DNA from: UBA2421 sp002343075
Lineage (GTDB): Bacteria; Planctomycetota; Phycisphaerae; Tepidisphaerales; Tepidisphaeraceae
Direction: 5' to 3'
Assembly: GCA_937982565.1 (NCBI GenBank)
Contig: CALJLN010000042.1
Coordinates: 50,220 to 114,219 of the forward strand
DNA length: 64,000 nucleotides
Notes under the pieces: generated by a model
Databases searched by the model: none
Told to the model about the DNA's origin: nothing
What the model saw: the letters and a program-made list of their open reading frames with translations, nothing else
Part shown: in pieces, positions 1 to 8,224 of the stretch
Numbering within the stretch: position 1 is the stretch's first letter
How the letters are laid out: each line of letters starts with the position of its first letter
Program-made: the position numbers and the translations under genes

Positions 1-345
1 GACCCAAGTTGGATGCCGCTGGCCGGCGACAATGTGTTGAACTTCTTCGTCCTCGCCGGCGACGCCACTCGCGATCGCAGCGTGAACTTAAATGATTTCA
101 CCGTGCTCGCGGCTAACTTTGGTGCGTCCAATCGTGTGTTTAGCCAAGGTGACTTTGACTATTCCGGTAATGTCGATCTAAACGACTTCACTGTTCTGGC
201 CAGCCAGTTCGGAAAATCCCTCCCTGCCCCCGGCGACGCGCCGCGCAGCGGCTCGGAGGTGATGCGAGGCCCGCTTCCGCTGACGTCTGTCGCGCGCCAC
301 TCAAATCCGTTCTCAGATGATCGGGTTGCGGACGATGTGCTCTAA
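1..345 (+). CDS. C-terminal end of a dockerin-like secreted protein (5' truncated by window edge)
   Basis: The reading frame is open from base 1 and stops at TAA 343-345, so only the last 114 residues are seen. Two copies of a dockerin-like calcium-loop repeat are visible at about residues 20-41 and 51-72, each with the core LNDFTVLA followed by a Phe-Gly pair. The same pair of repeats occurs in the proteins at 23598-26051 and 26048-28192, where a PEP-CTERM tag follows. Here there is none; the protein ends in a polar, Arg-rich tail. By analogy it is the C-terminus of a large extracellular protein. The catalytic or structural domain lies outside the window and cannot be named. Confidence 0.8.
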   Translation, partial: DPSWMPLAGDNVLNFFVLAGDATRDRSVNLNDFTVLAANFGASNRVFSQGDFDYSGNVDLNDFTVLASQFGKSLPAPGDAPRSGSEVMRGPLPLTSVARHSNPFSDDRVADDVL

Positions 346-469
346 GACCGCTCGAAGGTCTACAGTCGCAAAAAGTCGTGTTTTGGGAAGATGGGAATTC
401 TGTATCGACCCTGCACAGAGACTGCTGGGGGCTCTTTCGACTTCTATGCATTTGTGAGAGATTTTTCGC

Positions 470-498
470 TTGACGCGATGCAGCAAGTGAGGTTAAAT
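470..498 (+). promoter_or_regulatory. Sigma70-type promoter of the PEP-CTERM gene
   Basis: A TTGACG box at 470-475 and a TTAAAT box at 493-498 are separated by exactly 17 nt. They lie about 50 nt upstream of the ATG at 547, which has its own GGGAGAG ribosome binding site at 534-540. Together with the hairpin terminator at 1237-1268 this makes the following gene a single-gene transcription unit. The call rests on sequence match only. Confidence 0.6.
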
Positions 499-546
499 TC
501 CCATTCAGGTTAGTTCACTTCTTTTTTCAGATTGGGAGAGAATCAG

Positions 547-1194
547 ATGAGTTCCATTTCTTCAGCGAATGTTCGCAAACAGTTGGGCCTCTGCGCCGCC
601 GCCATGGCTGGTGTTGCTGCCGTTTCGGGCGAGGCGAAAGCCGTGCTCGTGACGACCAACGAAAACACCGTCCTGCCGGTCCCGCAGACGCTTGCAGGCG
701 TTTACCTCAATTTCATCACCGGCGCGACAGGCACCTCCGGTGCAAGCACGGCCGGCTGGGATTTTAACCCCTACAACACCGCTTCGGGCTTGGGTATCTA
801 CTGGAACCCGGCCACCGTTGGCGGCCTCCGTGGCGCTGGCGTGGCAACTGCGCCGGCATCGGTGGTGTACGCCGACCTCGCTCCGGGCAGCGTGATCGAC
901 GCCACTTCGCCGTTCACCAGCTCGATCCAAGGCACTTCGCTCAACTATCGCAATACCGGATCGAAGTTTCTCGGAGTTCGTTTCGTGAATGAAGGCACCG
1001 GCGCGATGAATTTCGGCTATGTCAAGATTGACACCACCGCAACAACTGGCTTCCCCGCCACCATCAATGGCTGGGTGTATGACGATTCGGGTGCCGGCGT
1101 CACCATTCCGCCGATTCCAGAACCGTCGACCGGTCTGCTCGCCCTTGCGGGTGGTGCACTGGCCGTTCGCCGGTGGCGTGGCAAGGCTGCCTAA
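547..1194 (+). CDS. PEP-CTERM sorting domain-containing secreted protein
   Basis: A 215-residue protein. An N-terminal signal peptide (about residues 1-32, hydrophobic core followed by Ala-Lys-Ala) and a C-terminal sorting tag (IPEPSTG near residue 193, then a short hydrophobic stretch and RRWRGK) are both visible. In the known family the tag is recognised by an exosortase-type system and the protein is exported to the envelope or extracellular matrix. The middle (Gly/Thr/Ser-rich, probably beta-sandwich) resembles no enzyme I recognise. The ATG at 547 is preferred over the upstream TTG at 532 because GGGAGAG lies 6 nt before it. The unit has its own promoter and terminator. Confidence 0.85.
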   Translation: MSSISSANVRKQLGLCAAAMAGVAAVSGEAKAVLVTTNENTVLPVPQTLAGVYLNFITGATGTSGASTAGWDFNPYNTASGLGIYWNPATVGGLRGAGVATAPASVVYADLAPGSVIDATSPFTSSIQGTSLNYRNTGSKFLGVRFVNEGTGAMNFGYVKIDTTATTGFPATINGWVYDDSGAGVTIPPIPEPSTGLLALAGGALAVRRWRGKAA

Positions 1195-1235
1195 GCAGCC
1201 TGCATCGTTGGTCAAACAGTGGACTTAACACTCGA

Positions 1236-1275
1236 ACCCACCCGTGCCGACGTTTCGGCGCGGGTGGGTCGTTTT
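1236..1275 (+). terminator. Rho-independent terminator after the PEP-CTERM gene
   Basis: CCCACCCGTGCCGA at 1237-1250 pairs with TCGGCGCGGGTGGG at 1255-1268 (14 bp, one G-T wobble) around a CGTT loop. TCGTTTT follows. It lies 42 nt after the stop of the PEP-CTERM gene. Its position also argues against the GTG at 1244 as the start of the next gene, since that codon is inside the stem. Confidence 0.85.
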
Positions 1276-1312
1276 ATCAACTAAGACTCGATTGAGATAT
1301 ATTGAACTTGTG

Positions 1313-3331
1313 ATGAAGAACCCGAACGCTCTCGCAAAGAAGGTGCTCCTCGTCGGCTGGGACGGGGCCGACTGGCAACTGATTCATCCGCTGATGGACG
1401 CGGGCAAGATGCCCAACACACGGCGGATCGTCGAGCAAGGCGTAGCCGGGAATATCCTTACGCTGCAGCCGGTGCTCTCGCCCATCCTGTGGACCAGCAT
1501 TACCACGGGAAAACGCGCCTACCAGCACGGCATTCACGGTTTTGTCGAGCCGACGCCGGATGGCGCAGGGTTGCGCCCGGTGTCGAGCAGTTCTCGCACG
1601 GCCAAGGCACTTTGGAACATTCTCAGCCAGGCCGGCTTGCGCTGCCATGCGGTCGGGTGGTACGCAAGCCACCCCGCCGAGACGATTCGCGGCACATGCG
1701 TCTCAAATCAGTTTGCCGTAGCACCGCCCGATGTACGTCCCGATAGCTGGCCCATTGCCAGCGGTAGCGTTGAGCCCGCATCCGTGGGCGAGACGCTGGC
1801 TGACCTGCGGGTGCACTCCGACGAGATTTTGACAGAATTCGTGGCCAACTTCATTCCCGCAGCCGAACGACTGAGCACCACCCGGCCAGCGGTTGCCTAC
1901 CTCGTGGCGCACCTGAAAAAGCGACTGGCCGAACTGCTCACCACGCACGCAGTGGTGACGGAACTGATGGAACAGCAACCGTGGGATTTTTGCACGGTGT
2001 ATTACGAAGCGATCGATCAGCTTGGCCACGATTTCATGCTCTACCACCCCCCGCGGATGGAACACCTGCCGGTCGAGGTCTTTGAGGCATTTAAGCATGT
2101 GATGGCAAAGCTCTACGAATTGCATGATGCGATGCTGGGCCGCCTGCTCGAACTCGCCGGCGACGATGCACATGTCATTATCCTCTCCGATCACGGCTTT
2201 CTGAACGATCACCGGAGGCCCGTTGAGCAGGTTGAACCGGCGCGATGGCACCGCAACCTCGGCGTGGTTGCGATGTCCGGGCCGGGTCTGAAGCGCGACG
2301 AACTGGTTCAAGGCGCAACGCTGCTGGATGTCGCCCCGACGATACTCACGCTGTTTGGCCTGCCGGTGGGGCAGGATATGGAAGGAAAGGTGCTGATCAA
2401 CGCATTCGAGGACGTGCCGTCGATCGAGCGCATCGCGTCGTGGGAAACCGTGGACGGCGAGTTTGACGGCAAGCGCGCGTTATCCACGGAAGAAGACCCC
2501 GCCGTCGCCGCGGAGGCGATGCGGCAATTGGTCGAGCTTGGCTACCTCGAAGCGCCCGGCGAAGATACGCTGCGCAACATAGCCCGGGCCAGAGCCGAAC
2601 AGCGCTACAACCTCGCCGCGGCGCTGCTGGAGGGCAAGCGATCGACCGAGGCTCTCGCGATCGCCCGAACGCTCTCGCATGAGTTTCCCGACGAGATTCG
2701 CCACGCACTGCTCCTTGGACAGGCCGCGGTGCCCATCGCCGACGCTGCGGCGCTGGCTGAGGCCATTGCTGCGGTGGAACGGATCGACCCCGTCAATCGG
2801 CAGATCAACCTCTTCCGCGGGTTTTTGTCGATGATCCAGGACGACCCCCAACAAGGCCTGGCCCATTTCCTCGCCGCCGCCGAACAATCGCCCGATGATG
2901 CGTGGGTTCACAACCGCGTCGGTCGCGCATGCCTCCGTCTCCGGCGATGGGCCGAAGCCGAGAAGGCATTTAATCGCGCTGCATCGCTCGATAAGGAAAA
3001 TGCCGAATCATCCTACGGCTTGAGCGTCGCAGTCGCGCGGCTGGGCCGGCCGGAGGAAGCGGTCGAACATGGTCTTCGCGCGGTGGGTCAGTTACACGAT
3101 TTCCCGCTCGCACATTTCCAGCTTGGCGCAGTTCTTTCGCGGCTGGCAATGTTCGACCGAGCCGCTCAGGCCTTCGAGATCTGCGTGGCGATGCGCCCCA
3201 ACTTTGCCCTGGCATATCGCTACCTTTCGCGCGTTTACCACCGGCTGGGTAAGGTGATGGAATCGAAGCACGCCCATGATACCTGTGCCCGGCTGCTGAT
3301 GACCAAGGTTCCACAACCGACTGTGGATTGA
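1313..3331 (+). CDS. Alkaline-phosphatase-superfamily (type I phosphodiesterase/pyrophosphatase-like) protein fused to TPR repeats
   Basis: A 672-residue protein. The N-terminal part (about 8-390) has the phosphodiesterase/nucleotide pyrophosphatase fold: LLVGWDGADW with the first metal-binding Asp, a conserved PILWTSITTG segment where the Thr/Ser nucleophile is expected, and SDHGF near residue 291 (Asp-His metal ligands). The C-terminal half (about 430-665) is a run of tetratricopeptide repeats. The family hydrolyses phosphodiester or phosphate-ester bonds; the substrate is unknown, and the TPRs suggest docking to a partner. No signal peptide or membrane segment is visible, so a cytoplasmic role is likely. 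The ATG at 1313 is preferred because the upstream GTG (1244) falls within the preceding terminator hairpin. Confidence 0.8.
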   Translation: MKNPNALAKKVLLVGWDGADWQLIHPLMDAGKMPNTRRIVEQGVAGNILTLQPVLSPILWTSITTGKRAYQHGIHGFVEPTPDGAGLRPVSSSSRTAKALWNILSQAGLRCHAVGWYASHPAETIRGTCVSNQFAVAPPDVRPDSWPIASGSVEPASVGETLADLRVHSDEILTEFVANFIPAAERLSTTRPAVAYLVAHLKKRLAELLTTHAVVTELMEQQPWDFCTVYYEAIDQLGHDFMLYHPPRMEHLPVEVFEAFKHVMAKLYELHDAMLGRLLELAGDDAHVIILSDHGFLNDHRRPVEQVEPARWHRNLGVVAMSGPGLKRDELVQGATLLDVAPTILTLFGLPVGQDMEGKVLINAFEDVPSIERIASWETVDGEFDGKRALSTEEDPAVAAEAMRQLVELGYLEAPGEDTLRNIARARAEQRYNLAAALLEGKRSTEALAIARTLSHEFPDEIRHALLLGQAAVPIADAAALAEAIAAVERIDPVNRQINLFRGFLSMIQDDPQQGLAHFLAAAEQSPDDAWVHNRVGRACLRLRRWAEAEKAFNRAASLDKENAESSYGLSVAVARLGRPEEAVEHGLRAVGQLHDFPLAHFQLGAVLSRLAMFDRAAQAFEICVAMRPNFALAYRYLSRVYHRLGKVMESKHAHDTCARLLMTKVPQPTVD

Positions 3332-3504
3332 GTTTGCCGGGCGATCGAGTTGAAAATCAACCGATTTTGCCTGTTCAATAATCGCCCAGCATATCGCTTC
3401 ACCGGCGGGAGCGCAAAATTCGCGCGTAAGATGTTTGACATTGCGAGCCGCACTGGCGACATTGATAATGACGATTCATGCACGGATGCCGCAAAGCCGA
3501 CAAT

Positions 3505-3520
3505 CTAAGGTTGTCCTTAG
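3505..3520 (+). other. Short perfect inverted repeat before a ribosome binding site
   Basis: CTAAGG (3505-3510) and CCTTAG (3515-3520) flank a TTGT loop, 5 nt before the AAAGGAG ribosome binding site of the gene at 3542. It could be a small 5'-leader hairpin or an operator half-site pair. The role is unknown. Confidence 0.35.
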
Positions 3521-3541
3521 TCGCAAAAGGAGTTGACTCAC

Positions 3542-3901
3542 ATGTCACAGGGAAGTTCAAAGGGTCGTTCACAAGATGATTCCGCGGAATTCGCAGCCGA
3601 CAATGGCCCCAACGGCGGTGTCAGTGCGGCCACCAATTCACCGCTGGCGACCGTTTTTCAGGACGCGTACCAGAAGGCGATGACGATCCGCCGGCTGGAT
3701 GAGCAGATCGGACAACTCGCGGCCCGTCGCAAGGCGATGTGTGAAGAGTTGAAGCAGATCCAAGGGTGCCTGAATGAAGAATTCACCCGACTGCTCGACA
3801 CCGAAACGCAGATCTCCGGCGATTCGCCCAATGGTGCGCGAGTGATGGTGAGCGTTCACCAAAACACCTTCGCAGGCCGCAACGCCGAAGCCGCGGCATA
3901 G
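3542..3901 (+). CDS. Small hypothetical protein with a central coiled coil
   Basis: A 119-residue, hydrophilic protein I do not recognise. The first about 40 residues are Ser/Asn/Gly-rich and probably disordered. Residues about 45-90 form a heptad-like helix rich in Glu, Gln, Arg and Leu, including LDEQIGQLAARRKAM, as in a coiled coil; the rest is polar. There is no signal peptide. The ATG at 3542 follows a strong AAAGGAG site (3526-3532). It stands alone between two unrelated genes on the same strand. Likely a structural or adaptor protein; no function can be assigned. Confidence 0.65.
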   Translation: MSQGSSKGRSQDDSAEFAADNGPNGGVSAATNSPLATVFQDAYQKAMTIRRLDEQIGQLAARRKAMCEELKQIQGCLNEEFTRLLDTETQISGDSPNGARVMVSVHQNTFAGRNAEAAA

Positions 3902-4135
3902 CGCTCTTTCACTCTCAACAAGCCGCTCGCGGGCTTGGCACTTCAGCCGATGCCCCACGAATCTGCCGCTGCGCCTGCGGCGCAGGCTGAAAAACTTCGC
4001 TCGGGGGAAACTGCGCCGCGGCGCGGTATACTGTTTATTGGCGGACGATAGCGTGTTGAACTACTCCTTCGACGACGGCGTTGTTTCGCGCGCGATCACA
4101 CATGATCATTCGTCGGTGAGTCAACAGGAGCGAAC

Positions 4136-5353
4136 ATGCCGATCTATATGAAACTCGGTGAAGTCCCGCGGAAGCGCCACATTAAGATGCCTCGCGACCC
4201 GCACACCAGCTTTCGCGGGGAAGCGATCGCCTACGAACACGTCGTCACCACGGCGGGCTTTGATCGGGCGTATTCGATCATGTACCACCTGCGACCGCCG
4301 ACACGCGTGCGCAACACTGAAGCCGCCGGCGCGGTCGAACTCAAGCCCGCCGAAGGCCAGGCGCTGCGGCATCATCATTTGAAAACGTTCGAGATGCCAC
4401 GCGGCGGGTCCGCGATCACCGGGCGCGTGCCGATCATGTTCAATGAAGACTGCGTCGCACTCCGCTGCCGCCCCGCGGAGCAGCAAAGCACGCTTTACCG
4501 CAACGGCGGTGCCGATGAAGTCATCTACATTCACGCGGGAAATGGTGTGCTCGAATCGCCCTATGGCAAGTTGCCCTACAAAGCGCTTGATTACATCGTC
4601 ATCCCGCGTGGCACGACGTATCGCCTCCTGGCAGATGACATTGCCCGCGAAGACCACCTGATCCTGGAAAGCGTGGGGCCGGTTCGTCTGCCGAAGCGAT
4701 ATCTCAACCCCGACGGTCAACTTATGCTCGGCGCGCCGTTTTATGAGCGAGATTTTCACGGTCCGTGCGAGCTTGTGCCCGTTGATAAAGAGGAAGATAC
4801 GGTGGTCATGGTGAAGGACGGCCAGCGAATCACGAAGGTGACGATGGCCAGCCATCCGTTCGATGTCGTCGGCTGGGACGGGTTCATTTATCCCTATACA
4901 TTTAACGCGATGGACTTTGAGCCGCTGACCGGCACCGTGCACCTCCCCCCGCCGTACCAGCAGTGTTTTGAGTGCCGTGGGTTTGTCATCTGCACGTTTG
5001 CCCCGCGTTATCTCGATCATCACCCTGAGGCCATCAAGGTCCCCTATGTGCATAGCAACGTGGAAGCTGACGAGGTGCTGTTCTACAGCCGCGGGAACTT
5101 CGGCAGCCGCAAGGGCATCAGCCCGGCGAGCATCAGCCTCCACCCCGCAGGCATTCCGCACGGCCCACACCCTGGCACCATCATGGCATCAATGAAGCAC
5201 GACCGAACGGAAGAGCTAGCGGTAATGTTTGACACCGAACGCCCACTCAAGCTCACCGCGGAAGCGATGAAGATGGACGACCCAAACTACCCGCTAAGCT
5301 GGCTGGATACAGGTTCCACCAGCCCCGCGGACGGCGCTGGGCAACCGCGGTGA
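4136..5353 (+). CDS. hmgA: Homogentisate 1,2-dioxygenase (short bacterial form)
   Basis: A 405-residue cupin-fold Fe(II) dioxygenase that opens the ring of homogentisate to maleylacetoacetate, a step of phenylalanine/tyrosine breakdown in the cytoplasm. Family hallmarks seen: a cupin segment around residues 120-170 (DYIVIPRGTTYRLL), then HSNVEADEVLFY (residues 306-317) and HPAGIPHGPHPG (336-347). Candidate iron ligands are His306, Glu313 and His336 or His342, by alignment from memory. Length fits the short form of about 400 residues. The ATG is preceded by AGGAGCG. No fumarylacetoacetase or maleylacetoacetate isomerase gene is adjacent; phenylalanine hydroxylase is at 13099. Confidence 0.88.
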   Translation: MPIYMKLGEVPRKRHIKMPRDPHTSFRGEAIAYEHVVTTAGFDRAYSIMYHLRPPTRVRNTEAAGAVELKPAEGQALRHHHLKTFEMPRGGSAITGRVPIMFNEDCVALRCRPAEQQSTLYRNGGADEVIYIHAGNGVLESPYGKLPYKALDYIVIPRGTTYRLLADDIAREDHLILESVGPVRLPKRYLNPDGQLMLGAPFYERDFHGPCELVPVDKEEDTVVMVKDGQRITKVTMASHPFDVVGWDGFIYPYTFNAMDFEPLTGTVHLPPPYQQCFECRGFVICTFAPRYLDHHPEAIKVPYVHSNVEADEVLFYSRGNFGSRKGISPASISLHPAGIPHGPHPGTIMASMKHDRTEELAVMFDTERPLKLTAEAMKMDDPNYPLSWLDTGSTSPADGAGQPR

Positions 5354-5644
5354 GGGATTTCGGCATATGACACTCACAGATCACAAGGAAATCGCCTCGC
5401 GGCACATCGAGTCACCGAAAAACCCAATCATTGGCAGCGATATCGCGATTGCCAGCCATGAGGTGAGTTCACCGCGGATCATGCTCTTGTGTGCATCAGG
5501 CCGGCATGACACGCATACTTACCGATCACCCGGAACGGTGATGAGAATGGGTTTCTAGAAACTCAAACTGAGCTGGCTGGATGTGACGGGTGTTGCCACG
5601 CGCACTAACCGCCTTCCCCTACCTGCTCAACCGAGGATTTGACA
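5354..5644. other. Intergenic region without a convincing gene
   Basis: Between hmgA and the DUF2200 gene. A 62-codon open frame at 5367-5558 starts shortly after the hmgA stop, but it lacks a clear ribosome binding site, family resemblance or normal composition. No terminator hairpin with a T-run or strong promoter was found. GAGG just before 5645 serves the next gene. Confidence 0.5.
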
Positions 5645-5995
5645 ATGGACAACGCCCGCGTTTTTGCGATCAGGTTTTCAAAGCTGTATCCGCTCTATGT
5701 ACAGAAGGCGGTGAAGAAGAACAGGACACAGGCCGAGGTGGACCAAGTCATCTGCTGGCTCACGGGTTACGATCCGGCCGGGCTGCGGCGGCAGATGAAA
5801 GAGGAGAATGACCTTGCGACTTTTCTTGCCCAATGCCCAAAGTTTCATCCAAACGCGTCATTGATAAAAGGCGTGGTTTGCGGCGTGCGGGTGGAGGACG
5901 TGAAAGACCCGCGGATGCAGAAGCTCCGATATCTCGACAAGCTCATCGACGAGCTGGCGAAGGGGAAGTCGATGGAGAAGATCTTGCGGGCCTGA
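5645..5995 (+). CDS. DUF2200 domain-containing protein
   Basis: A 116-residue protein covering the whole small DUF2200 family. Typical features: RVFAIRFSKLYPLYVQKAVKK at the start, a Thr-Gln-Ala-Glu-Val-Asp helix, LTGYD at about residue 40, FHPNASLIKG near 76, and a Met-Gln-Lys-Leu-Arg-Tyr-Leu-Asp-Lys-Leu-Asp-Glu-Leu type helix before a short basic tail. The family is cytoplasmic, widespread, and of unknown function. The ATG at 5645 is chosen because GAGG precedes it; a TTG two codons upstream is possible. Its last 53 bases overlap, tail to tail, the 3' end of the membrane protein gene on the other strand. Confidence 0.85.
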   Translation: MDNARVFAIRFSKLYPLYVQKAVKKNRTQAEVDQVICWLTGYDPAGLRRQMKEENDLATFLAQCPKFHPNASLIKGVVCGVRVEDVKDPRMQKLRYLDKLIDELAKGKSMEKILRA

Positions 5996-8198
5996 TCGGC
6001 AGCACGCATAACACCGCCAACGTGCCGACGCTGATGCATGAGAGCAGCAGCCCCGCGAGCCTTCCTGGGGTGCGGTATCGCAGCCGCAATTGATGCTGCC
6101 CGGGAGCCGCAATCGGCACCGCCATCATGCCATGATTCGCTGGCAGGATCGAAGCGGCCTCGCCGTTGAGCGTTGCAGTCCAGCCGGGGTCGAAGGTCTC
6201 GATGATTCGCACTGCACCCGGTTGACCGGTAACAAGATTCATCTCAAAGACGTCAGGCGTCGGGCGGGAATACCTAATCGCCTCGACAGTAGCACCGCCC
6301 GACGCTTGAGTCCCCACAGAAGAACGCACCAATCCCGCGGCGGCTGTTTCGGGGAGAATCATTCCGCTGGCCAGATCAAAGTTGCGGTCGCGCAGGCGGT
6401 CGAGGGTCGATCGATCATCGAGAAATGAGATTGCCTGGGCCGGAACAAATGACACGCGCGACGCGGCATCGTCGAACTGATGAACGAGCAGCCTATCGTA
6501 CGATCCAATGAGCCTTCCGTTTGGCCGAGGAACGAAACCAACCGTGATGCGCACCGCGCAGGCACGCATGGCCCGGGCCGGCAGCGAATCGCCATTAAGC
6601 GTTTCCAGATACACCGACCGCCGCTGCTGGCCCAGCGCGGTGATCATCTCGTAGTATCGCGCCATCTGGATCGAGTCATAAAAGCCGATGTCGTCGTATC
6701 GGCGGTTGCTGGTGCTGATGAGCCATGTATCAAACGCCACGCGTCCGTCGCCGACGGCGGTCAACCACGCGTCGTCGCGACCATCGAGCGCAACAGCAGG
6801 CGTTTCACGATGTACAAACTGCCGGCTGGTAGTGGTCAGATCGATCGCGTGCCACGCCAGCGGGACTATTAGTAGCCCGATTGCCTGTGACCGCCGCAGA
6901 TGCGCGATGGCAAGTTGCACCGCGCCGGCGAGCGCAAGCGATAGCGCCAATGTAACCGGATAAGTCAGCCGACAGGGCGCGCGAACCAGCGTCCCGGGCA
7001 TTTGCCGCGCCAGCGCCTGTAGCCATGGCAGCGCCATTGAGAGGCAGACGACGCCCATCAAAACGAGAAACAGCACCGCCCCCCGCGGCACGTTGCGCCG
7101 CGCCACACACCACCCCGCCAACGCCACCGCTGCAACCCAGGGGGTCCAGCCGACGTAGTTGAACGTATCCCAGAAATATGCGTCATTCGCATAACCTGTG
7201 AAAGGCCGATGCGGGATGCGGGCGACCGATTCCGGCCAGCCGTCTATCCAAGGCGCGAGGAATGCGCCGGCAAGTCGGGAAACGGGCAGCGCAAGGTCAT
7301 TCGGCGAATGGGCCAGGTCGCCGATCACGCGTGTGCTTCGGGTAACCAGCATCGACATCGGCACCAAGGCAAACGCTGCGCAGCCCGCTCCCGCGGTAAG
7401 CACAGCGACCGTGCGAATGCGCTGCCACCCGCGCAGCCGCCAAAGGGCATAAAGCCCCGCGATGGCCAGGGCATACATGGGCAATTGAGGGTGGCCACAA
7501 AGCGCCACGCAGCCCGCGGCGAGGCCAAGGGGAAGAAGCTGTCGCCATGCCAGGTTCGAGCCGGCGTACGCCCGCAGTTTCGCCACACATCGCTCGATCA
7601 GCCACAGCAGCATCGGCAGCGAAGGATACGCTTCGAGCAAGTGAAGGTGGCCGGCGAGCAGGCGTGACGCGAAAAACCCCGCCGCTGCGAAGGTCCATCC
7701 ACCCACTGCCGCCGCGAACGGCCCTGCCCCGAGCGACCGAGCGTAGAGGAAGGTAAACAGCGCCGCCAATACCGCCGAGAGAAAGATCGCCCCGGTGTAC
7801 AAGTCAGCGGCACCCAAGGGCAGCAGTGCCAATCGCGTCGGCACAAATGGAAAGTTCTGAAGATTCGACCAGAATGGCGTGCCGAGTTGCTCGCGGGTAA
7901 ACCACCCGGGCAACCCGCCGCCGCTGGTGATACCATCCATCGCGTACTGCACGCGGTGCCGATGCAAGACAGGATAGTCCAATGAGTCAAGCCGCAGATT
8001 GCCGTCCAGCAGCCCGGACGGAGAGTAAAGTGCGACAACCGCGATCACCATGACCACGCACCACCGTACCGACGCTGCCTTCGTGCTGGAGAACCGCGGC
8101 TGCAAAACCGGTTCGTCGGCGGGAGAATTGTCTGAGAGTGGCAACCGCTGCATGAACATGGCAAGTGTAACACGAGACCGGCGCACATGACCAAACAT
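5943..8198 (-). CDS. Multi-pass membrane protein, YfhO-like (GT-C-type glycosyltransferase superfamily)
   Basis: About 751 residues with roughly a dozen hydrophobic helices across residues 30-470, then a soluble domain with DPGWTATLNG near residue 680 and a final membrane helix. This layout matches the YfhO family of bacterial membrane proteins. Related proteins use polyprenyl-phosphate sugars to glycosylate envelope polymers, which is the likely but unproven role here. The ATG at 8198 has GGGAG 12 nt upstream. A TTG one codon earlier and internal ATGs at 8159 and 8153 are alternatives. The gene is divergent from the acetyltransferase at 8225 with only 26 nt between, so their promoters must overlap. 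The 3' end overlaps DUF2200 by 53 bp. Confidence 0.72.
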   Translation of the reverse strand: MFGHVRRSRVTLAMFMQRLPLSDNSPADEPVLQPRFSSTKAASVRWCVVMVIAVVALYSPSGLLDGNLRLDSLDYPVLHRHRVQYAMDGITSGGGLPGWFTREQLGTPFWSNLQNFPFVPTRLALLPLGAADLYTGAIFLSAVLAALFTFLYARSLGAGPFAAAVGGWTFAAAGFFASRLLAGHLHLLEAYPSLPMLLWLIERCVAKLRAYAGSNLAWRQLLPLGLAAGCVALCGHPQLPMYALAIAGLYALWRLRGWQRIRTVAVLTAGAGCAAFALVPMSMLVTRSTRVIGDLAHSPNDLALPVSRLAGAFLAPWIDGWPESVARIPHRPFTGYANDAYFWDTFNYVGWTPWVAAVALAGWCVARRNVPRGAVLFLVLMGVVCLSMALPWLQALARQMPGTLVRAPCRLTYPVTLALSLALAGAVQLAIAHLRRSQAIGLLIVPLAWHAIDLTTTSRQFVHRETPAVALDGRDDAWLTAVGDGRVAFDTWLISTSNRRYDDIGFYDSIQMARYYEMITALGQQRRSVYLETLNGDSLPARAMRACAVRITVGFVPRPNGRLIGSYDRLLVHQFDDAASRVSFVPAQAISFLDDRSTLDRLRDRNFDLASGMILPETAAAGLVRSSVGTQASGGATVEAIRYSRPTPDVFEMNLVTGQPGAVRIIETFDPGWTATLNGEAASILPANHGMMAVPIAAPGQHQLRLRYRTPGRLAGLLLSCISVGTLAVLCVLPIRPARSSPSTSPSPARR

Positions 8199-8224
8199 CA
8201 ACCCACGAAGCTCCCGGATTAGCC

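Noticed and set aside
1244..1312. A longer start (GTG 1244) for the phosphodiesterase/TPR gene
   Set aside because: The codon lies within the stem of a strong terminator, and the extra residues do not match the family.
3973..3987. Palindrome GCCTGCG-G-CGCAGGC before hmgA considered as a terminator
   Set aside because: Short stem with a one-base centre and no T-run; not convincing as a terminator.
4121..5170. A 349-codon frame on the minus strand opposite hmgA
   Set aside because: His/Asp/Arg-rich antisense shadow of a well-supported gene.
5367..5558. A 62-codon frame just after hmgA
   Set aside because: No ribosome binding site, no domain, and composition unlike the neighbours; probably chance.
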